Positions 23,445 through 30,745 of a stretch of DNA of 33,684 bases are shown in pieces (the stretch's first letter is position 1; every line of letters starts with the position of its first letter). The position numbers were made by a program, and so were the translations under genes. The stretch covers positions 1-33,684 of the forward strand of contig JAGOBK010000007.1 in the NCBI GenBank assembly GCA_017983465.1, given 5' to 3'. Source of the DNA: Crocinitomicaceae bacterium (lineage in GTDB: Bacteria; Bacteroidota; Bacteroidia; Flavobacteriales_D; Crocinitomicaceae). The notes below the pieces were generated by a model, which was not told the DNA's origin, did not search any database, and worked only from the letters and a program-made list of their open reading frames with translations.

Positions 23445-23892
23445 CTAAACCGAATTGTTTAAAGTGGTGAGCGAAGTGTTTCGCATGTAATTGATTCCAT
23501 TTTTCAAAGTCTAAATTTCCATAATACGGATGTAGGGCTGTGAAAGATGGATTCTCTTCATATTTCTCCATGAAGTCTACAAATGCTGTAGCGAACTCAT
23601 CCAATGCAAATTCCATGTCGTCGTTTCGGAGAGGTGTATCTGCTTGAGCAAAGGAAACACGGATGTTTTGTGCCATTGGTTTATCTGAAGCAAGAAAAAG
23701 CTGCATTTTCTCTATACGATCCGCTGGTACTTCCAGTTCAAATTCGCCAATGCCGCAGGACATATACAAAGCATCACAAAGGTGTTCAACCATTCGTTGT
23801 GCGGACATTTCACCCCATGAGGGAGTCGTTGTTGTTTCTAGTGACTCCAATTTTGTTAGGAGGTACTCTAATTCAAATTCAAAAGTTTGCAT
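23437..23892 (-). CDS. DUF1569/DinB-like protein
   Basis: This 151-residue helical protein has SWGEMSAQRMVEHLCDALYMS near the start and KWNQLHAKHFAHHFKQFGL at the end. Conserved histidines in these two helices (HL and H...HH) are typical of DUF1569/DinB-like four-helix bundles, where they bind a metal. Function is unknown; related proteins include thiol transferases, but no such claim is safe here. It follows the lipid kinase gene by one base. Confidence 0.8.
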   Translation of the reverse strand: MQTFEFELEYLLTKLESLETTTTPSWGEMSAQRMVEHLCDALYMSCGIGEFELEVPADRIEKMQLFLASDKPMAQNIRVSFAQADTPLRNDDMEFALDEFATAFVDFMEKYEENPSFTALHPYYGNLDFEKWNQLHAKHFAHHFKQFGLVD

Positions 23893-23893
23893 C

Positions 23894-24772
23894 TTATTTT
23901 TTTCCTACGAGAATGTGCAGGCTTTTTGGAACGACTTGCACATTTAATTCTTTTCGCACCGCAACGGGCTCTCCGTCATAATGTGCTATTCCTTTAGATA
24001 AAGAAATTTTGGCTTTTTCAAAGGAAATCACTTCCGTGTAGATCGACTGATCCGAGCGTTTTGTGAAAAACTGGTAAATGATTCTTGGTATTCCCCAAGC
24101 TGAAAAAGGTTTTAATATAAATAATTCTATTTTTCCATCGGTTGCATCAGATTTCGGAGAAACCACAAATCCATTACCGAATTCAGAGGTATTTGCAATG
24201 GTACAAAGTACAACAGGCATTTTTTTCACTTGTCCGTTCATATCAATGGAGATATTCATCGGATTGTATTTGAAAAATTCTTTAAAAACATGTTTGACAT
24301 AGGTAAGAAATCCACGTTTTTTATCCTCGTCAAATTTCTTTGCAATGACTGCATCAAGTCCATAACCTCCAACACCTAAAAAAGGCTTGTCGTTAACGAG
24401 AACGGTATCCATTTGAATATCATTCATCTCATTAATACATTGAATGGCCTTACGGACATCTCTAGGAATCAGCATGTGTCTTGCGAGTCCGTTTCCAGAA
24501 CCGATAGGCAAAACTGCCAATCTTGTTTGAGAACCAATTAAGGCTGTCCCAACCTCGTGAACAGATCCATCTCCACCTACTGCGCAAACGACATCTATTT
24601 GTTGTTTTACAGCGTCCAAGGCTATGTCAATCGCATGCCCCTTGTGGCTTGTGTTACGAATCTCGTAGTCAAACAATTCATGATCCAAATAGGCATGAAT
24701 CAACCCGGGAATATCGTCTTTTCGACGCACTCCAGAAATTGGATTCACAATAAACCAGATGGTTTTTTTCAT
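23894..24772 (-). CDS. Diacylglycerol kinase-family lipid kinase
   Basis: This 292-residue protein has the DAGK catalytic domain: IVNPISGVRRKDD (nucleotide loop), VVCAVGGDGSVHEVGTAL (GGDG) and LAVLPIGSGNGLARHM, followed by the C-terminal beta-sandwich with DGKIELFIL and HYDGEPV. Members phosphorylate diacylglycerol, sphingoid bases or related lipids at the inner membrane; the substrate is not readable. It heads a minus-strand group with the DUF1569-like gene and the 53-residue membrane ORF. Confidence 0.93.
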   Translation of the reverse strand: MKKTIWFIVNPISGVRRKDDIPGLIHAYLDHELFDYEIRNTSHKGHAIDIALDAVKQQIDVVCAVGGDGSVHEVGTALIGSQTRLAVLPIGSGNGLARHMLIPRDVRKAIQCINEMNDIQMDTVLVNDKPFLGVGGYGLDAVIAKKFDEDKKRGFLTYVKHVFKEFFKYNPMNISIDMNGQVKKMPVVLCTIANTSEFGNGFVVSPKSDATDGKIELFILKPFSAWGIPRIIYQFFTKRSDQSIYTEVISFEKAKISLSKGIAHYDGEPVAVRKELNVQVVPKSLHILVGKK

Positions 24773-24889
24773 GTTTTGTTATCATTGATCAAGCATATAC
24801 AGGATACGCTTATGTTCAAATATCGTCATTTTTTTGGAAACTACCCAAAATTTCTCGTTCGGAAGCTTCAAAAATAATGCCATTAAGCG

Positions 24890-24897
24890 TAAATTTG
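24890..24897 (+). promoter_or_regulatory. -7 promoter element before the conserved unknown gene
   Basis: TAAATTTG is a perfect TAnnTTTG, 17 bases before the ATG at 24915. It supports that start over the upstream TTG at 24834. Confidence 0.5.
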
Positions 24898-24914
24898 AGA
24901 AAAATACCAAGAAA

Positions 24915-25613
24915 ATGGCAAAAGATCCAATTGAAAAAAATCGTGCTCAATTAGTAGACTTACTCATGCACAAATCGGCATTGAAACAAGATATCGCAGA
25001 CGATAGTGAAAAGGTATTTGAGCGACTCAAAACGATTATTATTTCGGAAATTAACGAGTTGAAAAAATCGATAACGGATCCAAGAATTCGCTTAAGTTAT
25101 CAGGATAAAGGTAAATTCGAGATTCATGCCTATGTTGGTAGTGATGTACTTGTGTATAATCTGCATCAAAATGTTTTTCGTCTACCAGATCATAATCCAC
25201 TTTGGGGAACGGCATATTTCAAACAAAATCAAAACAACGGTTACTTTTCTACGATCCACATTTTCAATTTTTTAGCGGAGTCATTATTGCAAAATCGCAT
25301 GGATGATGCTGGGTATTTAATCGGACGGCTTTTCTTAAATCACGAAAATCATTTCTTGATTGAAGGCAAAGGAACCCTTGGATTCATGTTTAGAGATCCT
25401 CAAAATATGGTATTGAGTGATGAAGCTCTGCAATTAATTGTCCAGCTTTCATTCGCGCATGCTTTGGAGTTTGATTTATACATTCCACCCTTTGAATATT
25501 TAAGTGAAATCTCTGTAGCTCAGATACAAATGATGGGCGAAAGTCTGAAATTACAAACCGCGAAAAGGCTTGGATTTAAAATGAAACACGAGGAGGAATC
25601 AGAAAATTATTAA
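24915..25613 (+). CDS. Conserved protein of unknown function
   Basis: This 232-residue protein has no signal peptide and no membrane helix. It starts MAKDPIEKNRAQLVDLLMHK and contains RIRLSYQDKGKFEIHAYVGSD, HIFNFLAESLLQNRMDDAGYLIGRLF and SVAQIQMMGESLKLQTAKRLGFKM. I recognise the style of a conserved hypothetical protein shared across Flavobacteriales, but no functional domain. The central part reads like an alternating beta structure; the first third is charged and helical. It precedes the tRNA-Glu genes and is divergent from the lipid kinase. ATG at 24915 is chosen because a promoter element lies at 24890. Confidence 0.75.
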   Translation: MAKDPIEKNRAQLVDLLMHKSALKQDIADDSEKVFERLKTIIISEINELKKSITDPRIRLSYQDKGKFEIHAYVGSDVLVYNLHQNVFRLPDHNPLWGTAYFKQNQNNGYFSTIHIFNFLAESLLQNRMDDAGYLIGRLFLNHENHFLIEGKGTLGFMFRDPQNMVLSDEALQLIVQLSFAHALEFDLYIPPFEYLSEISVAQIQMMGESLKLQTAKRLGFKMKHEEESENY

Positions 25614-25630
25614 AAAAAATAAAGGAGCCC

Positions 25631-25660
25631 TTGCGCTTCAAGAATTTCTGACTATATTTG
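25631..25660 (+). promoter_or_regulatory. Full Bacteroidota promoter for the tRNA-Glu genes
   Basis: A TTG at 25631-25633 (-33 region), a 19-base spacer and a perfect TATATTTG at 25653-25660 (-7). This is the most complete consensus promoter I found in the window. It lies about 30 bases before the first tRNA. Confidence 0.75.
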
Positions 25661-25691
25661 CAATCCCAAAAATTAGGAAAACCTAGTTTAT

Positions 25692-25766
25692 GGCCCATTC
25701 GTCTAGTGGTTAGGACGCCAGGTTTTCATCCTGGAAACAGGAGTTCGATTCTCCTATGGGCTACCA
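25692..25766 (+). tRNA. tRNA-Glu (anticodon TTC), CCA encoded
   Basis: The cloverleaf folds fully: acceptor GGCCCAT pairs with ATGGGCT (one G-T at the end). The anticodon stem CCAGG/CCTGG closes the loop TTTTCAT, giving anticodon TTC (glutamate). The T arm CAGGAG TTCGATT CTCCT is standard. The discriminator A at 25763 is followed by an encoded CCA (25764-25766). Confidence 0.97.
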
Positions 25767-25785
25767 AATTTTTGGACCATTTTTT

Positions 25786-25857
25786 GGCCCATTCGTCTAG
25801 TGGTTAGGACGCCAGGTTTTCATCCTGGAAACAGGAGTTCGATTCTCCTATGGGCTA
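25786..25857 (+). tRNA. tRNA-Glu (anticodon TTC), second copy without CCA
   Basis: The 72-base body is identical to the first copy, with 19 bases between the first CCA and this gene. After the discriminator A (25857) the DNA reads CGA rather than CCA, so the 3' end must be added by the CCA-adding enzyme (a gene for one is at 30746-32182). The two genes are probably processed from one transcript. Confidence 0.96.
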
Positions 25858-25905
25858 CGAAGGATTTTAAAAGAATTTAGAACGTTTTTAATTAACAATT
25901 AAGTT

Positions 25906-26157
25906 ATGGCAAACCATAAATCAGCAATCAAACGTATTCGTTCAAACGATGCAAAACGCGTATTGAACAAATACCAACACAAAACAACTCGTAACGCGTT
26001 ACGTAAATTACGTGAATCGAAAGACCGTAACGAAGCAATGGCGATGTTGCCAAAAGTTGTAACGATGTTAGATAAATTAGCGAAAAGAAACATTATTCAC
26101 AAGAACAAAGCTGCAAACTTGAAATCAGGATTGCAAGTTCGTGTGAACGCAATGTAA
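25906..26157 (+). CDS. rpsT: 30S ribosomal protein S20
   Basis: This 83-residue, lysine/arginine-rich helical protein begins ANHKSAIKRIRSNDAKRVLNK, the S20 N-terminus, and carries the IIHKNKAANLKSGLQVRVN end. S20 binds 16S rRNA in the small subunit. It lies about 48 bases past the second tRNA-Glu and ends in an intrinsic terminator. No TAnnTTTG is seen just upstream, so it may be read from the tRNA promoter; the leader AATTAACAATTAAGTT is very A/T rich. Confidence 0.96.
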   Translation: MANHKSAIKRIRSNDAKRVLNKYQHKTTRNALRKLRESKDRNEAMAMLPKVVTMLDKLAKRNIIHKNKAANLKSGLQVRVNAM

Positions 26158-26178
26158 TTGCAGAAATATCCAATTGTT

Positions 26179-26202
26179 AAGGGGCCTCGAGCCCCTTTTT
26201 TT
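26179..26202 (+). terminator. Intrinsic terminator of rpsT
   Basis: AAGGGGC (26179-26185), loop CTCGA, GCCCC (26191-26195), followed by seven T residues (26196-26202). The next promoter element starts three bases later, at 26205. Confidence 0.88.
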
Positions 26203-26204
26203 GT

Positions 26205-26212
26205 TATGTTTG
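26205..26212 (+). promoter_or_regulatory. -7 promoter element 5 bases before an ATG
   Basis: TATGTTTG, then CTTTT, then ATG at 26218. It directly abuts the rpsT terminator and supports this start over the in-frame TTG at 26158. Confidence 0.55.
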
Positions 26213-26217
26213 CTTTT

Positions 26218-27957
26218 ATGAAAAAAGGTGTTCTGTGCGGTTCGTTACTGTTGGTTTCCATGCTTACCTATGGACAAGCGGCATTCAACCAACATGTTGA
26301 TACGGTAAAAAGTTTTCATCGAACGGGTGGACTCCTCGATACTGTTTCGAATTCAACTCAAGCATTTCAATCCGCCTTTTTTATTTCCCCTTCTTCCACG
26401 ATTCTTTCGCCTTTTCAAATTTATGCAGCGAATGGTAGTACGCTTCATGCGTTAAAAGTGAAGGAAGTTCCATTACTATTCTCAGCACTTCCTCATCTTG
26501 GCTTCAGCTATGCCTTTGGTGCACAAGGTGCGCAGCGCTTGAAAGTTGATTTCCAAGAAGCATTTAAACACGGGATTTCAGTAAATCTGAACTTTGATAA
26601 ATCAAAAGGAAACGGATTTTTACGAAACGATGATTTTTCCTTTCAGCAATTTAATGCACACATCCTTCGGACAGGCGAACGTTATTCGGCTGATATTCAA
26701 ACAGGCAAAGAAGTGGTTTCTCGTTCTTGGTCGAATGGATTATTAAGTCCAGTTCCGATTCTCGGTATTGACCTGAACTTACAGTCTGTTCAAAAACAAA
26801 ATGCACATTCTGACCAATTGCTATCATTTGTTCGATTACAGCATCGATTAGACTTTAATCAAGATTCCGTCAATGGATTTGGATTGCTTGCACGACATGA
26901 GTTCTATGAGTCCAAAAGGGACTATCTGGAATTCGATAGCTTAACACAATTGTATCAAAATGTATTTTGGGATGTAGATTCCACACAGGATCGATTTCGA
27001 GAACGAGGTTTCACGAATGAAGCGGGGATCTTCCTGGATAAAAATCGGATGAATTTACAAAGTGTAGTGAGTTACCGCATCCGAAATTGGCACGATAACC
27101 TTCTTTACCATGACACGACAGAGTTGTGGTGGCGAAACGACTTTTCGTTTCGCACGTCCAAATTTCAAATAGTACATCGCGATGCCATCAATATTCTAGG
27201 CGCGGCAAAAGGATTTACTTCTTTCAGTAAAGTGATGTTATCTTTTTCCTTTTTGGACCTTCATGTTGAACATCAAATAAAATCGACCCTGCCGGAGTTA
27301 ATGCAGCGAAATTACCTGAGTAATAACGTGCAATATCAATTGAATACACTTGAAAATCAATGGAATCATTCCATTCGTGTATCGGCCCTTAAGAAAGTTG
27401 GATCCATTCAACTTGAAGCAGCGTATCAAGCATTACAATTTCGAAAAGTGTATGTTTTTGATGCTGTTGCTAGTACTTGGAGAAACGACCAGATTGCGAG
27501 CGAAGGAAATGGACAAAGTCTGCAATTTTCAGCATCATGGACATACAATGGACTTCAAATTAAACCGGCTTACCGATGGGTGCATTTTTCTACTGGTTTG
27601 AATTTTCAACCGCAGCATCAAAGTTCCCTTCATGTTCAATGGAAGGGCGGTGTGTTCAAAGCGAAAAAGTTACGAATGCTATTTGCGACGGATGCACAAT
27701 ACCTAAGTTCCTTTCAACAAATGCTTTTCATTCCTCAAATGGGAGTTTTTGATCTTCTTCAAAGCAATTCAGTTATGGTTAAAGGCTTCGTGAATCTTTC
27801 CTTTACTACAGCCATAGAGGTGGAAACGTTCCGTTTCTTTGTGAGGGTAGATAACATCGGTAGTTTCTGGATTCCTCCTGCAACAGCCTTCGTTTCGAAC
27901 TATGCTTTCCCTAGCATGCAAATCAAAATTGGTTTGACCTGGGACTTTTGGAATTAA
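26218..27957 (+). CDS. Putative outer-membrane beta-barrel (porin-like) protein
   Basis: This 579-residue protein has a signal peptide (KKGVLCGSLLLVSMLTYGQ). The rest is an alternation of short amphipathic strands, rich in aromatic ends and polar turns, e.g. LGFSYAFGAQGAQRLKVDF, GISVNLNFDKSKGNGFL, MQIKIGLTWDFWN. A terminal aromatic after a beta strand is typical of outer-membrane barrels. It resembles the Bacteroidota putative-porin (Porin_10/DUF4289-like) group, but I cannot confirm this without a profile search. Start ATG at 26218; the frame is open from 26158, but that part lacks a leader and covers the rpsT terminator. Confidence 0.75.
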   Translation: MKKGVLCGSLLLVSMLTYGQAAFNQHVDTVKSFHRTGGLLDTVSNSTQAFQSAFFISPSSTILSPFQIYAANGSTLHALKVKEVPLLFSALPHLGFSYAFGAQGAQRLKVDFQEAFKHGISVNLNFDKSKGNGFLRNDDFSFQQFNAHILRTGERYSADIQTGKEVVSRSWSNGLLSPVPILGIDLNLQSVQKQNAHSDQLLSFVRLQHRLDFNQDSVNGFGLLARHEFYESKRDYLEFDSLTQLYQNVFWDVDSTQDRFRERGFTNEAGIFLDKNRMNLQSVVSYRIRNWHDNLLYHDTTELWWRNDFSFRTSKFQIVHRDAINILGAAKGFTSFSKVMLSFSFLDLHVEHQIKSTLPELMQRNYLSNNVQYQLNTLENQWNHSIRVSALKKVGSIQLEAAYQALQFRKVYVFDAVASTWRNDQIASEGNGQSLQFSASWTYNGLQIKPAYRWVHFSTGLNFQPQHQSSLHVQWKGGVFKAKKLRMLFATDAQYLSSFQQMLFIPQMGVFDLLQSNSVMVKGFVNLSFTTAIEVETFRFFVRVDNIGSFWIPPATAFVSNYAFPSMQIKIGLTWDFWN

Positions 27958-27982
27958 TTCACTTTTAGAAAATTTAAGGCAT

Positions 27983-28006
27983 AAAAAAAGCGCCCGAAGG
28001 CGCTTT
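27983..28006 (-). terminator. Intrinsic terminator of sucD
   Basis: On the minus strand AAAGCGCC, loop TTCG, GGCGCTTT, then a run of T residues (27989 down to 27983). The closing C(TTCG)G loop is a particularly stable tetraloop. It lies just after the sucD stop at 28028. Confidence 0.9.
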
Positions 28007-28027
28007 ACTTATCTAGTGGCGTTACAA

Positions 28028-28903
28028 TTATTTGTTTGCCATTACCTCTGCCATTTTCGCTCCAATTTGAGCTGGTGAATCTACCACGTGAATGCCACAT
28101 TCGCGCATGATTCGTTTTTTTGCTTCCGCTGTATCATCGGCTCCACCAACAATAGCACCTGCGTGACCCATTGTTCTTCCTTTTGGAGCAGTTTCACCTG
28201 CGATGAATCCAACAACTGGCTTCGTGCCATTTTCTTTGATCCATTTCGCAGCGATTGCTTCAAGGTTTCCACCGATCTCACCAATCATCACGATTCCTTC
28301 TGTTTCTGGGTCATTCATTAAAAGTTCAACAGCTTCGCGTGTCGTAGTTCCAATGATTGGATCACCACCGATTCCGATCGCTGTAGTGATTCCCATCCCA
28401 GCTTTAGCAACTTGATCCGCTGCTTCGTATGTTAATGTCCCAGACTTAGAAACGATACCAATTTTACCTTGTTTGAAAACGAAACCAGGCATGATACCTA
28501 CTTTCGCTTCACCAGCAGTAATAACTCCAGGGCAATTCGGTCCAATTAAACGTGTATCGAATCCTTGAATGTATTCTTTTGCTTTAATCATGTCGTTTAC
28601 AGGAATTCCTTCTGTAATACAAACGATCACTTTGATTCCAGCTTCGGCAGCTTCCATAATTGCGTCAGCTGCAAATGCAGGTGGAACGAAGATAATGGAA
28701 GTGTCTGCTTGTGTGCTTGCAACAGCATCAGCAACTGTGTTAAATACTGGACGATCCAAATGGGTGTTCCCACCTTTTCCTGGTGTTACTCCACCAACAA
28801 CATTGGTTCCGTACTCGATCATCTGACTTGCGTGGAATGTACCTTCACTACCGGTAAATCCTTGAACAATGACTCTGGAATTCTTATTTACTAAAACACT
28901 CAT
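28028..28903 (-). CDS. sucD: Succinyl-CoA synthetase alpha subunit
   Basis: SucD with SucC interconverts succinyl-CoA and succinate in the TCA cycle, making GTP or ATP. The 291 residues match the family. The CoA-binding fold begins [30 protein letters not shown] and [19 protein letters not shown] follow. The phosphohistidine loop reads [13 protein letters not shown]. No sucC adjoins it; I believe separated genes are usual in Bacteroidota. It has its own promoter (28929-28936) and terminator, so it is probably transcribed alone. Confidence 0.97.
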   Translation of the reverse strand: MSVLVNKNSRVIVQGFTGSEGTFHASQMIEYGTNVVGGVTPGKGGNTHLDRPVFNTVADAVASTQADTSIIFVPPAFAADAIMEAAEAGIKVIVCITEGIPVNDMIKAKEYIQGFDTRLIGPNCPGVITAGEAKVGIMPGFVFKQGKIGIVSKSGTLTYEAADQVAKAGMGITTAIGIGGDPIIGTTTREAVELLMNDPETEGIVMIGEIGGNLEAIAAKWIKENGTKPVVGFIAGETAPKGRTMGHAGAIVGGADDTAEAKKRIMRECGIHVVDSPAQIGAKMAEVMANK

Positions 28904-28928
28904 AAGGCTACTTCTATTTTTGCGTGGT

Positions 28929-28936
28929 CAAAATTA
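28929..28936 (-). promoter_or_regulatory. -7 promoter element of sucD
   Basis: TAATTTTG on the minus strand is a perfect TAnnTTTG, 25 bases before the sucD ATG. Confidence 0.5.
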
Positions 28937-28970
28937 ATCAATGTGGCGATAATGACAAGTAAAACAGCAA

Positions 28971-29417
28971 TTATTTCACGTCATCAACGCACAATTCGAA
29001 ATACAAGGGTGCATTTGCTGGAACTTTATCCATGCCCCCAGCACCGTATCCCAATTGTGGCGGAACAATTATTCTTAATTTAACTCCTTGTTTTTGTCCG
29101 ATTAGGGCTTCTTTCCATCCGTCAATTACTCCGCGTAAAGGCAAGTAAATGGTGTTTTTTTGTTCATCAAATTTTTTACCGGAAAGCAATGTCCCTACAT
29201 AACTTACACCAATACTATCTGTTAAATGTATTTCTCGTCCTGTACCTTCCTCTAAGATTTCTGTGTAAAGTCCACTTTCTGATTTTACTAAGTGGAATGA
29301 TTTCCCCTCGGTAAATTTTTCGATTCGTTGATCAAATTCAGTTAGTTGTTCTTCAGAATAACTACATGCGCAAAGCACACAGAATAGAGAGAGGGATAAG
29401 ATATTAATCGCTTTCAT
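28971..29417 (-). CDS. FKBP-type prolyl isomerase lipoprotein
   Basis: This 148-residue protein has a signal with lipobox LCAC (Cys about residue 18), predicting a lipid anchor. A single FKBP domain follows (about 45-148), with SIGVSYVGTLLSGKKFDEQ, VIDGWKEALIGQKQGVKLRIIVP, PQLGYGAGGMDKVPANAPLYFEL. Compared with canonical FKBPs the FDSS motif is FDEQ, so activity may be low. It is the third FKBP-domain gene in the window, and follows a methyltransferase gene by about 18 bases. Confidence 0.92.
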   Translation of the reverse strand: MKAINILSLSLFCVLCACSYSEEQLTEFDQRIEKFTEGKSFHLVKSESGLYTEILEEGTGREIHLTDSIGVSYVGTLLSGKKFDEQKNTIYLPLRGVIDGWKEALIGQKQGVKLRIIVPPQLGYGAGGMDKVPANAPLYFELCVDDVK

Positions 29418-29435
29418 TTTGTTTTAAAATGCAGC

Positions 29436-30149
29436 TTAGATTTTTGTTAATTGAGCAAGGAAATGTGCATCTAGGTCAAAAACCCGCTGACATTTGAATC
29501 CTGCTTGACTTGCCATTTCATGCAAAGTGTCGTAGTCGACATATAACCAAGGGAATTCTGGACCACTTATTTTTTTGTAATGCATTTGGAATTTGAAATT
29601 ACCGTAGTATTCAGAATTCAAGTCCATCCAATACGATCCATCTTCATCCTCATATAAATATTTCACATCCGAAGAATCACAGATGATTTGTCCACCTTTC
29701 GTTAATTTTTCTCCAGCATTTTTTAAGAAACTCAATAGGTTTGATTTCTTTTTAGCTATTCCAATACCATTCATCAATAATAAAATGGTGTCGAATTTCA
29801 CTGGTGGATTATACGATTCAAAGTCGATTTGCTTTGCTGAAATCCCTTGACTTTTCATGTATTCAACAGCTCCTTCAGATGAATCGATTGCAAATACGGT
29901 ATGTCCACGTTTGATAAGTTCATTGGCATGAACTCCAGCACCAGCACCAGCATCGAGTACTTGTCCTTTACAGAGTTTGATTGCCAATTTCTCTAATTCA
30001 GGCATGTCGTTGTAGGAGCGAAATAGGACCTCAATTGGAATAATATCATCGTCACATAAATCCGAAGACACGACGATGTCAAATGGTTTTTTTGTTTTGT
30101 GGTAGTCCAAAATGGCTTGACCAATTGGATCTTGTTCTGCTGCTTTCAT
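29436..30149 (-). CDS. Class I SAM-dependent methyltransferase
   Basis: This 237-residue protein has the SAM-binding motif I as VLDAGAGAGVHANELIKRG (about residues 65-83), an acidic residue ending the next strand (VFAIDSSEGAVEYMKSQG) and a following motif FDTILLLMNGIG. That is a complete Rossmann-type methyltransferase core. The substrate is unknown. The start codon lies one base past the stop of the upstream acidic-tailed gene, suggesting coupling. Confidence 0.88.
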   Translation of the reverse strand: MKAAEQDPIGQAILDYHKTKKPFDIVVSSDLCDDDIIPIEVLFRSYNDMPELEKLAIKLCKGQVLDAGAGAGVHANELIKRGHTVFAIDSSEGAVEYMKSQGISAKQIDFESYNPPVKFDTILLLMNGIGIAKKKSNLLSFLKNAGEKLTKGGQIICDSSDVKYLYEDEDGSYWMDLNSEYYGNFKFQMHYKKISGPEFPWLYVDYDTLHEMASQAGFKCQRVFDLDAHFLAQLTKI

Positions 30150-30150
30150 A

Positions 30151-30711
30151 CTAATATTCGTACTCGTTGTAGTCGCTTAAATCGTCATCAGAATAGTCAT
30201 CATCAAATTCATCAAAGCCAAAATCGTCTTCTTCATCATCTGTTGATAGAGATTCACTTTCGTGTAATAAATCTTCGTCAAGTGCTTCTCTTGATTCTTC
30301 CTTGGGTGAATGTCCAATTGCGAGAAGCATTTCCGGACTTTCTGGTTCGTTTCGGTCGTATCCGATTAATTCGACGAGAAAAATCCACATTTTCATGAAG
30401 TCGTATACCAAGATAAAACGTTGGTCTGGTTCGTCCAGAAAATCTTTGATGACCGCATTCTTCATGACAGTTGCTGGAGAGTCAATGGAGTCATCGTCGT
30501 ACGACATGTCCAATAAACTGATTTCATGACCTTTGTCCCAATCTTCATTGGAAACGTAAAAGCTAGCCATTTGATCTCCTTTGAAATCAAAAGATTTCAT
30601 AATAGCATGATAAAACGTTTCAAAGTCGCTGGCGTCACTAATCAAGACGTCTCTAAAAACCTCTTCATTTTTATCTGAATCCAATAAAACTCTGAATTTT
30701 AAGCCTGGCAT
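30151..30711 (-). CDS. pRiA4b ORF-3-like protein with acidic tail
   Basis: This 186-residue protein has an N-terminal domain (about 1-125) with FRVLLDSDKNEEVFRDVLISDASDF..FYHAIMKSFDFKGDQMASFYVSNEDWDKG and later RFILVYDFMKMWIFLVEL, matching the plasmid pRiA4b ORF-3-like family (often named IS1096 passenger TnpR). The C-terminal about 60 residues are dominated by Asp, Glu and Ser/Tyr (DDEEDDFGFDEFDDDYSDDD). The family name does not mean a mobile element: there are no terminal repeats here. Function unknown; it is cytosolic and lies between the CCA-adding enzyme and a methyltransferase. Confidence 0.82.
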   Translation of the reverse strand: MPGLKFRVLLDSDKNEEVFRDVLISDASDFETFYHAIMKSFDFKGDQMASFYVSNEDWDKGHEISLLDMSYDDDSIDSPATVMKNAVIKDFLDEPDQRFILVYDFMKMWIFLVELIGYDRNEPESPEMLLAIGHSPKEESREALDEDLLHESESLSTDDEEDDFGFDEFDDDYSDDDLSDYNEYEY

Positions 30712-30745
30712 TTTAACTGATTTTACACGTTAGGTAAAGTTAGTA

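Noticed and set aside
25786..25857. Second tRNA-Glu as a pseudogene because CCA is missing
   Set aside because: The body is identical and folds fully; bacteria with a CCA-adding enzyme often do not encode CCA.
28565..28894. Long open frame opposite sucD
   Set aside because: It is antisense to a well-conserved gene, Cys/Asn/Ser-rich and has no leader or promoter; it is a composition shadow. Similar antisense frames in dnaK, carB and ribD were left out.
30151..30711. IS1096 TnpR / mobile element
   Set aside because: Only the family nickname suggests transposition. No terminal inverted repeats, target-site duplications or transposase genes are present.
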